Positions 7,443 through 12,026 of a stretch of 12,026 nucleotides of DNA are shown here, piece by piece. Both the position numbers and the translations under genes were made by a program. The notes under the pieces are model-generated. The model was not told the origin of the DNA, ran no database searches, and worked only from the letters and a program-made list of their open reading frames with translations. The stretch comes from Gammaproteobacteria bacterium (GTDB lineage Bacteria; Pseudomonadota; Gammaproteobacteria; Granulosicoccales; Granulosicoccaceae): assembly GCA_020444765.1 (NCBI GenBank), contig JAGRHW010000077.1, positions 1 to 12,026 of the forward strand, in the 5' to 3' direction. Each line of letters opens with the position of its first letter. Within the stretch, counting starts at the first letter, position 1.

Positions 7443-7470
7443 TTGCAAATGAGAATTATTTTCATATAAT
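7443..7470 (+). promoter_or_regulatory. hemP-hmuTUV promoter with embedded Fur box
   Basis: TTGCAA at 7443-7448 (-35, 4 of 6) and TATAAT at 7465-7470 (-10, 6 of 6) are 16 nt apart. The 19-mer GCAAATGAGAATTATTTTC at 7445-7463 matches the classical Fur box at 14 of 19 positions, and 12 of 14 of the 7-1-7 model at 7450-7464. The operator therefore fills the spacer and touches the -35, so bound Fe-Fur would exclude RNA polymerase. Transcription would begin near 7477, leaving a leader of about 120 nt before hemP. Confidence 0.82.
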
Positions 7471-7574
7471 GAATCTGTGTTTTATAACTGTCTCCGTTTA
7501 TTTAAGTGATAAAGCACACGCTCAGCATTTAGCGCAAGCCACCCATACGCAAGTTCAGGCAGCCAGCGAATTTT

Positions 7575-7593
7575 AATTTCTACTTTAGAATTT
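7575..7593 (+). other. AU-rich hairpin just before the hemP start
   Basis: TTCTA (7578-7582) pairs with TAGAA (7586-7590) around a 3-nt loop, extended across one T-T mismatch by AA/TT. It occupies the place where a ribosome site would be expected, and no purine-rich Shine-Dalgarno is seen before the ATG at 7597. The structure is weak (one G-C pair), so a role in translation control is only a suggestion. Confidence 0.3.
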
Positions 7594-7596
7594 GCT

Positions 7597-7776
7597 ATGC
7601 AAGACATCTTCGATACCAAACCGGATACACCTCTCGCCGTCGGCGGAATCGATGGCCTGCCGTTACTGAATACCGCGGATCTTTTCGGTAATTCATCAGA
7701 GATAAAGATAAATCATCGCGATGAAATCTACCGCTTGAGAATCACGCGCCAGGGCAAGCTGATTTTGACCAAATAA
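7597..7776 (+). CDS. hemP: HemP-family haemin uptake protein
   Basis: A 59-aa protein matching the small HemP/HmuP family found at the head of many proteobacterial haem uptake operons. The diagnostic C-terminus is clear: EIYRLRITRQGKLILTK (residues 43-59), preceded by the family's NTADLFG (25-31) and IKINH (36-40). In the few species studied, HmuP/HemP is needed for full expression of the haem receptor and may bind DNA; its exact action is not settled. The ATG at 7597 is the only sensible start, though its ribosome site is poor. It is the first gene after the Fur-controlled promoter, with a leader of about 120 nt, and lies 29 nt upstream of the next small ORF. Confidence 0.9.
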   Translation: MQDIFDTKPDTPLAVGGIDGLPLLNTADLFGNSSEIKINHRDEIYRLRITRQGKLILTK

Positions 7777-7793
7777 ACCACTTTTCCTAAGAA

Positions 7794-7803
7794 GGGGGGG
7801 GGG
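7794..7803 (+). repeat. Run of ten G before a small gene
   Basis: Ten consecutive G lie 18 nt after the hemP stop, ending 2 nt before the ATG at 7806 and 11 nt before the ATG at 7815. An in-frame TAA at 7788-7790 means the run is not translated in that frame. Its 3' edge (GGGGAG) could serve as the ribosome site for ATG 7815. Tracts of this length are prone to slippage, which here would alter ribosome-site spacing. A sequencing length error is also possible. Confidence 0.9.
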
Positions 7804-7814
7804 AGATGTCGGCG

Positions 7815-7994
7815 ATGGACAGGTTTTCAGAAAGTGTCGGGAGGGATCTGCCCGAATACGGTCAGTTCCGCTACGAGGCAATGGATGAATGTGAACAGGC
7901 TCTGAACCTTATACAACTGTGTAACGCAGCCGGGACCGGCGGCCTTCATGAGCTTGTTTTTCCCGTGTTTTTCAGAGAGCTGTTGGAAAAATGA
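7815..7994 (+). CDS. Small unknown protein in the haem operon (59-62 aa)
   Basis: A short ORF between hemP and hmuT that I do not recognise. From ATG 7815 it encodes 59 residues; an ATG at 7806 adds three (MSA) but sits only 2 nt from the G run, so 7815 with GGGGAG 9 nt upstream is more likely. The protein is acidic at first (SVGRDLPEYGQFRYEAMDEC) with two cysteines (Cys24 and Cys34) and ends in a hydrophobic LVFPVFFRELLEK. No signal peptide or full membrane span is evident. Its stop overlaps the hmuT start (ATGA at 7991-7994), the arrangement of coupled translation, which favours a real gene. Alternatively it may mainly act as a leader ORF that delivers ribosomes to hmuT. Confidence 0.6.
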   Translation: MDRFSESVGRDLPEYGQFRYEAMDECEQALNLIQLCNAAGTGGLHELVFPVFFRELLEK

Positions 7995-8857
7995 TGATCT
8001 TCAGGCAAGCAAAATCAGGATTTGTTGCAGGTGCCCTGCTGGCGGCTTTGTTGGTGTCGTTTGCCAGTCCGGCTGCGGATAAAGCCTATCGGCGCATTGT
8101 ATCGGTAGGCGGCCCAATTACCGAAATTATCTACGCTCTGGGCGAGCAATCCCGAATCGTCGCGATCGATACAAGCAGCATCTTTCCTGCTGAAACGGAT
8201 TCACTGCATAAAGTGGGTTATCAGCGCGCCCTTTCGGCGGAAGGCGTGATTTCACAGCGACCGGATCTGTTGATCGCAACCGATGCCGCCGGACCGCAGA
8301 ACGTTTTAAAACAAATCGCCGGCACCGGCGTGGATATGCATATCATTCAGGCTGAAAATTCCTATCAGGGCCTGCTTGAGAAGATAAGCAGCGTATCGAA
8401 AGTCATGGGTGTGCCCGAAAAAGGCGAGAAGCTGATTGCGTCGATAACAAACAAAATGGAGCCGGTTCTCCAGGCGGTTAAATCCCAAAAAACATCGCGC
8501 GCCAGGATTGTATTTTTATTGAATGTAGGTCAGGGGCCTTTAATGGTTGCAGGACATTCGACGGCAGCCGATTCGATCATAGGTCTTGCCGGAGGGGAAA
8601 ACCCGATGGCGCATTTCGAAGGCTACAAGCCTGTCAATGCCGAGTCACTCGTCGCGGTTAATCCGGACATCATTCTGCTTACCAATCGAACCCTGGATGC
8701 CATGGGGATGGAAGGCGTTCTCGATGTGCCGGGAGTCCGGCTGACCGCTGCTGCCCGAAATAACAGGATTGTTGCCATGGATGGCCTCTTATTACTTGGT
8801 TTTACGCCACGTCTTCCTGAAGCGATTCGAGAGTTAAATGACTATATCAATTCCTGA
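7991..8857 (+). CDS. hmuT: Periplasmic haem-binding protein of the HmuTUV transporter
   Basis: A 288-aa cluster-A type solute-binding protein that takes haem in the periplasm and delivers it to HmuUV. A Sec signal peptide spans about 1-29 (basic start, AGALLAALLVSFA core, cut near SPAA). The mature protein begins RRIVSVGGPITEIIYALG, and the HmuT-typical KVGYQRALSAEGVISQRPDL (74-93) carries Tyr77, which aligns with the haem-ligating tyrosine of known HmuT. Other family blocks are FLLNVGQGPLMVAG, GYKPVNAESLVAVNPDIILL and a late GFTPRLPEAIREL (GFGPRTPEA-like). Starts at 7991 and 7994 (Met-Met) are both possible. It overlaps the small ORF upstream by 4 nt and the 107-aa ORF downstream by 20 nt. 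Confidence 0.92.
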   Translation: MMIFRQAKSGFVAGALLAALLVSFASPAADKAYRRIVSVGGPITEIIYALGEQSRIVAIDTSSIFPAETDSLHKVGYQRALSAEGVISQRPDLLIATDAAGPQNVLKQIAGTGVDMHIIQAENSYQGLLEKISSVSKVMGVPEKGEKLIASITNKMEPVLQAVKSQKTSRARIVFLLNVGQGPLMVAGHSTAADSIIGLAGGENPMAHFEGYKPVNAESLVAVNPDIILLTNRTLDAMGMEGVLDVPGVRLTAAARNNRIVAMDGLLLLGFTPRLPEAIRELNDYINS

Positions 8858-9161
8858 AAAAAGCATGATCGACAGTAATACAGGCCTGGCTGACGATATT
8901 CCTTTGGAGACGGTTCAGTCTGCCCTAAGCTATCAGATTACAAAATACGGTTTATCTTCCGCGACCAACTCCAAAACCTGTCTGGCCTGCATGGCAAACA
9001 GTATCGTGCAGCATCTGCGGACCTTGATCGCGCACAAAAGCGTCAGCGAAAACAGATCGCTGCGGCTGGCCTATAACGGCATGCTGATCGACTGGGAGCG
9101 AATCAAACTGATACATACCCGGGAGCGTGCCGAAAAACACCGTTCGAGACACTATCACTAG
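8838..9161 (+). CDS. Unknown 107-aa protein between hmuT and hmuU
   Basis: I do not recognise this family. The ORF begins inside the end of hmuT (20-nt overlap) after GAGAG, or alternatively at ATG 8865, 7 nt past the hmuT stop. It ends 31 nt before the chosen hmuU start. The product looks cytoplasmic: no signal peptide or membrane helix. It has a CxxC (TCLACM, around residues 48-51) in a helical-looking centre, then LRLAYNGMLIDWERIKLIHT and a basic, histidine-containing tail (EKHRSRHYH). The two cysteines and the tail could bind metal or haem, but this is only inference. Its tight packing between two transporter genes suggests a job in haem import or handling after import. Confidence 0.7.
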   Translation: MTISIPEKSMIDSNTGLADDIPLETVQSALSYQITKYGLSSATNSKTCLACMANSIVQHLRTLIAHKSVSENRSLRLAYNGMLIDWERIKLIHTRERAEKHRSRHYH

Positions 9162-9192
9162 TGGATGGAACGCTGGTGCTTTGAGGTTGTCT

Positions 9193-10278
9193 ATGCTGGC
9201 GCGCGGGGAAACGCACAAGCTTATGGCAGGTCATGCATTTTCCTTCTATGCAATCGCCTTTAGCCTGTTTTTGCTGGCAGTCGCTCTGTTGTCCACGACG
9301 CAGGGCGCGGTTTCCACCTCATTCTCCGAAGTGATGCGGTTTCTCGGCGCGTCACTGGGTATGGCCGATTCACAGCACCTCGACCCGGTCCAGCAGGCGG
9401 TGCTTGAAAATATCCGGCTGCCGAGAATAGTTCTGACCATACTGGTCGGCGCAGGGCTGGGTGTATCGGGGCTTGCGTTACAGGGTTTGTTCAGAAACCC
9501 GCTGGCGGACCCGGCGCTGATCGGCGTTTCATCGGGCGCCGCTTTGTTCGCCTCCGCGGTGATTGTTTTCGAATCGTCGATAACCGGAACGCTGGTACAC
9601 AATTATCTGGGCGCCTATATGCTGCCGGTTGCCGCGTTTCTCGGCAGCTTTATCGTTTCCTCGATCGTTCTGCAATTGTCCAGGGTGCGCGGTAAAACGG
9701 ATATTGCCACGATGTTGCTGGCCGGTATCGCCATTAATGCAATTGCTCAGGCCGGCACCGGTCTGATCACTTATTTATCGGATGACACACAGTTGCGCAC
9801 CCTCACTTTCTGGTTGATGGGTAGTTTAAGCGGTGCCGATTGGCAGCAGCTGAAAGTCGTTTCTCCCCTGATCCTTCCGGGGATCGTTGTCCTGATAATA
9901 CAGGCCAGAGCATTAAATGCCGTTATGCTCGGCGAGTCGGTCGCCGAACATCTGGGCTTCAGAATTCAGCGAATCAAGTTGACTATCATTCTTGCGGTAT
10001 CGGTTTGCGTCGGCGCCGCGGTTGCGTTGACGGGTATTATCGGTTTTGTCGGCCTGGTCGTGCCGCATATAGTGCGGCTGATTATCGGTCCGAATCACCG
10101 ACAGACGTTTCCTCTGTCAGCCCTGTTCGGTGCCGTGGTTTTATTGTTGGCGGATCTCGTGTCCAGAACTGTGGTTATCCCGGAGGAACTACCGATCGGT
10201 ATCGTCACGTCGATATTCGGTGGACCGTTCTTTCTCTGGCTGCTGATGCAGCGTAACAGCAGGCAGAGACAGATCTGA
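9193..10278 (+). CDS. hmuU: Haem ABC transporter permease
   Basis: A 361-aa FecCD/BtuC-family permease that forms, as a dimer, the inner-membrane channel for haem. About ten hydrophobic segments are visible, from AIAFSLFLLAVALL near the start to FGGPFFLWLLM at the end. Family blocks include LPRIVLTILVGAGLGVSGLA, LFRNPLADPALIGVSSGAAL, FWLMGSLSGADW, a coupling-helix region GESVAEHLGF, and GFVGLVVPHIVRLIIGPNHR. I chose ATG 9193, with GAGG at 9183-9186 and 6-nt spacing; the open frame reaches an ATG at 9127, but that would overlap the preceding ORF and add unlikely residues. ATG 9223 is a further option. Its stop overlaps the hmuV start (TGATG at 10276-10280). Confidence 0.93.
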   Translation: MLARGETHKLMAGHAFSFYAIAFSLFLLAVALLSTTQGAVSTSFSEVMRFLGASLGMADSQHLDPVQQAVLENIRLPRIVLTILVGAGLGVSGLALQGLFRNPLADPALIGVSSGAALFASAVIVFESSITGTLVHNYLGAYMLPVAAFLGSFIVSSIVLQLSRVRGKTDIATMLLAGIAINAIAQAGTGLITYLSDDTQLRTLTFWLMGSLSGADWQQLKVVSPLILPGIVVLIIQARALNAVMLGESVAEHLGFRIQRIKLTIILAVSVCVGAAVALTGIIGFVGLVVPHIVRLIIGPNHRQTFPLSALFGAVVLLLADLVSRTVVIPEELPIGIVTSIFGGPFFLWLLMQRNSRQRQI

Positions 10279-11099
10279 TGTTCAGCGCTGAGAATCTGAA
10301 CTTTTCCGTCAACCGGAAAAAACTGCTCGATCAGGTGAGTCTGTCCATCGCGCCCGGTACGGTAACCGCTTTGGTCGGACCGAATGGCGCCGGTAAAAGT
10401 ACCCTGCTGAAACTGTTCAGCCGTGAGCTGGTGCCGGACAGCGGCAAACTGACGATCAACCGGATGCCGCTTTATACGCTTGCTCCCGAACAGGCCGCCA
10501 GATTGCGCGCGATTCTTCCCCAGAAGTCCGATCTGGTGTTTGATTTTCGCGTGTTCGATGTGGTCGAAATGGGGCGTTTGCCGCACAGGCGAACCGTCTC
10601 CGGCGAGGTGAACAGGGAGATTATCGAACGGTCGATGAAATACGCGGATGTCTACCATTTGCGCAAGCGGATCTACACCAGTCTGTCCGGCGGTGAGCAG
10701 CAGCGTGTTCATCTCGCCCGCGTACTGAGCCAGATCGGTGATGAGCAGTTTGATCAGCCCAGATACCTGTTTCTCGACGAGCCGACCTCGGCACTCGATC
10801 CCGAGCACCAGCATACCTTGCTGAATCTGGTGCGGGATTTTTCGCGCAGCCGCAACGTCGGCGTGCTGCTGGTGGTGCATGATCTGAACCTGGCCTCGAT
10901 GTATGCCGACACGGTTGCCGTGATGGAGCAGGGTGAGATCAGGTATTGCGCGGAACCGTTTGACGCCATGGCCGGCAGTCATGTCGAAGCGGTTTTTAAG
11001 GTACAGGCCGATATTCGAATCAATCCCTTTAAAAACTGTCCGCTGGTTGTCACCAGACAGAAAGCGCCTTCCAACCTGCAAAATCAGTTTAAGCCATGA
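10278..11099 (+). CDS. hmuV: Haem ABC transporter ATP-binding protein
   Basis: A 273-aa ABC ATPase that powers haem import through HmuU. All motifs are intact: Walker A GPNGAGKST (34-42), Q-loop in ILPQKSDL (Gln82), signature LSGGEQQRVHLARVL (136-150), Walker B RYLFLDEPT (162-170), D-loop SALD (171-174) and H-loop VVHDLN (His201). The short insert between signature and Walker B (SQIGDEQFDQP) is usual for HmuV proteins. The C-terminal extension, about 50 residues past the nucleotide-binding core, ends LQNQFKP. The start overlaps the hmuU stop by one base and the stop overlaps the next ORF (ATGA at 11096-11099), so HmuU, HmuV and the following protein are probably made together. Confidence 0.94.
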   Translation: MFSAENLNFSVNRKKLLDQVSLSIAPGTVTALVGPNGAGKSTLLKLFSRELVPDSGKLTINRMPLYTLAPEQAARLRAILPQKSDLVFDFRVFDVVEMGRLPHRRTVSGEVNREIIERSMKYADVYHLRKRIYTSLSGGEQQRVHLARVLSQIGDEQFDQPRYLFLDEPTSALDPEHQHTLLNLVRDFSRSRNVGVLLVVHDLNLASMYADTVAVMEQGEIRYCAEPFDAMAGSHVEAVFKVQADIRINPFKNCPLVVTRQKAPSNLQNQFKP

Positions 11100-11386
11100 A
11101 CCTGAAAGAACTCAGATTGAAAAAAAGCCAGGCCCGGCAACAGATCATGAACGATATCATGCTGCTGAATGCTGAACTCGCCCATCTGCGCGGAGTCTTG
11201 AGAATAAAACAGTCCATGCTCCGGCAAGCCAATCAGGATATCTACAAGCTTTCCAGGGCCAGCGGCTATCTGGAACTGGTGCCGGGCAAAAAGCGGCTCA
11301 TGGGTTTAAGGTCCGGGGAGGCTGCGGATGAAGTGAGTGCGCCCGGCTTTGAACTGATCGATGGTGGCAAGGCTGATAACGGCTAG
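11096..11386 (+). CDS. Unknown 96-aa coiled-coil-like protein at the end of the haem operon
   Basis: I do not recognise the family. The first 55 or so residues are charged and leucine-rich with heptad-like spacing (LRLKKSQARQQIMNDIMLLN, AELAHLRGVLRIKQSMLRQA), consistent with a coiled coil, followed by a basic stretch (GKKRLMGLRSG) and a loose acidic tail. There is no signal peptide, membrane helix or cysteine. Its ATG overlaps the hmuV stop (ATGA), so it belongs to the haem transport operon and is its last gene; 71 nt then separate it from a convergent gene. A structural or accessory role with HmuV is possible but unsupported. Confidence 0.68.
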   Translation: MNLKELRLKKSQARQQIMNDIMLLNAELAHLRGVLRIKQSMLRQANQDIYKLSRASGYLELVPGKKRLMGLRSGEAADEVSAPGFELIDGGKADNG

Positions 11387-11457
11387 CCCGCCGCTCGAGT
11401 GAAAAGTAACCTCATGGCAGCCGGCGCAAAGTGATGAAAATGCCGGCCGCTATACAT

Positions 11458-11799
11458 CTATTCAGGAAGCTTCAGAGTTGACATCGGCCATAAGCGGAGC
11501 AGGCGTGCCGGCAGCCAGGTCAGCGTGAACGACACAGTGATTGCGGCCGTGGCGAGCATCATGATCCAGACCAGAATCGCCATCGATGGATGGTTAGCGG
11601 CAAAGCACAGTTGCAGGGAAATCAGCAGGCCGTTGATCGCAAGCAATCGCAGTGCAGCCTTGATCATTGGCGTACTTCCGTTGCGGCTTTGCAAGACCCG
11701 TTGCCAGTGCGCGTCATTGCTCAGGGCCAGCCATGCAAAACTCAGATAGATAACAAGAAAAGCAGCCAGCAGCATGACAGCGTTGATCGATTCAGCCAT
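11458..11799 (-). CDS. DUF3325-like small inner-membrane protein
   Basis: A 113-aa hydrophobic protein with about three membrane helices (near 5-25, 45-67 and 72-93). The layout, with an N-terminal helix, a short polar loop containing HWQRVLQSRNG, then two helices and a basic C-terminal end, resembles DUF3325 proteins, which often accompany TonB-dependent siderophore receptors and PepSY proteins; function unknown. I chose ATG 11799, which overlaps the upstream gene's stop in ATGGCTGA and has GGGAG about 9 nt before it; an ATG at 11832 would add 11 residues (MRPLQARESLR) and a longer overlap. It converges on the haem operon and so belongs to a different transcription unit. Confidence 0.6.
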   Translation of the reverse strand: MAESINAVMLLAAFLVIYLSFAWLALSNDAHWQRVLQSRNGSTPMIKAALRLLAINGLLISLQLCFAANHPSMAILVWIMMLATAAITVSFTLTWLPARLLRLWPMSTLKLPE

Positions 11800-12026
11800 G
11801 CGTAGTGACTCCCGGGCTTGGAGCGGGCGCACGATCCATCGAATTTTTCGGCGATCTGGCGGGGCTGGTAATACCCATCTCGCGTTTGCGCAGGCTCCGG
11901 GCCGTCGCTGCCGAAACCGCTGCGGTTATCAGCAAGCACAAATCGACTCCGGCGACAGGCCAGTAGTTAAAAAGCGTGTAGAGCAGATGATCGCCGGTAC
12001 TTATCCAGTTGAGAAGCACCGCTGAT
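11792..12026 (-). CDS. C-terminal end of a membrane protein, possibly PepSY-associated TM type (start outside window)
   Basis: The frame is open to the window edge; 77 codons before the stop at 11792-11794 are visible. The fragment reads TGDHLLYTLFNYWPVAGVDL, then a hydrophobic helix (CLLITAAVSAATA), a basic stop-transfer RSLRKRE and a proline-rich cytoplasmic tail. A helix of this form at the C-terminus, followed directly by a DUF3325-like gene, fits the PepSY-associated TM proteins of siderophore receptor clusters, but too little is visible to be certain. Its stop overlaps the next gene by 8 nt, indicating one operon. Confidence 0.45.
   Translation of the reverse strand, partial: SAVLLNWISTGDHLLYTLFNYWPVAGVDLCLLITAAVSAATARSLRKREMGITSPARSPKNSMDRAPAPSPGVTTHG

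Noticed and set aside
9127..9192. Upstream start for hmuU at 9127
   Set aside because: It would overlap the 107-aa ORF by 35 nt and add residues unlike permease N-termini, while ATG 9193 has a good GAGG at proper spacing.
10095..11081. Long 328-codon open frame on the minus strand opposite hmuV
   Set aside because: The + strand frame has every ABC ATPase motif; the antisense frame has none of any family and no ribosome site.
11420..11447. GCCGGC repeated at 11420-11425 and 11442-11447, a possible terminator between convergent operons
   Set aside because: The stem is only 6 bp with a 16-nt loop, each arm is itself palindromic, and no T tract follows in either direction.
1..12026. CRISPR arrays, tRNA or rRNA genes, insertion sequences and integrase sites
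   Set aside because: I saw no regularly spaced repeats, tRNA-like cloverleaf, transposase motif or flanking inverted repeats on reading through the window; this was by eye only.

Overview
The window looks like a chromosomal segment of a gammaproteobacterium, plausibly marine or salt-adapted. Three things point that way: glucosylglycerate (compatible-solute) genes, a Fur protein of the Pseudomonas type without the second structural cysteine, and a TonB/ABC haem-uptake locus with a DUF3325-type membrane protein next to it. The genus cannot be fixed from sequence reading alone.

Region 1 (1-3325) is a glucosylglycerate module. The 3' part of a GH13 sugar phosphorylase, probably glucosylglycerate phosphorylase, runs on the + strand. 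It converges, across an 18-nt gap, on a two-gene minus-strand operon. That operon encodes a HAD-type glucosyl/mannosyl-3-phosphoglycerate phosphatase followed by a GT81-type glucosyl-3-phosphoglycerate synthase, with the two frames overlapping by 8 nt. The synthase and phosphatase would make glucosylglycerate from NDP-glucose and 3-phosphoglycerate. The phosphorylase would recover it as glucose 1-phosphate and glycerate.

Region 2 (3326-7421) starts with a 374-bp intergenic stretch holding a Fur-box-like site and a leader hairpin. Then come fur, a TonB-dependent haem receptor (hmuR) and a lipoprotein with two tandem HmuY-like modules (hmuY), all on the + strand. A strong hairpin separates fur from hmuR.

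Region 3 (7422-11386) is the inner-membrane half of haem import. It opens with a clear promoter in which a Fur box fills the space between the -35 and a perfect -10. Then follow hemP (59 aa), a small unknown ORF preceded by a run of ten G, hmuT, a 107-aa unknown ORF, hmuU, hmuV and a 96-aa coiled-coil-like unknown ORF. Most junctions are short overlaps, which suggests translational coupling. No haem-degrading or haem-trafficking protein (HmuS/HemS/HutZ) and no TonB-ExbBD are in the window, so these must come from elsewhere.

Region 4 (11458-12026, minus strand) holds a DUF3325-like small membrane protein and the C-terminal end of a second membrane protein, possibly of the PepSY-associated TM type. 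This is likely the end of a separate iron-related operon that runs in from beyond the window.

The most interesting signals are: the G10 tract at the start of a small gene inside the haem operon; the three unassigned small ORFs threaded through that operon; the tandem HmuY lipoprotein; the placement of fur as the head gene of a haem receptor operon; and the promoter-embedded Fur box upstream of hemP.
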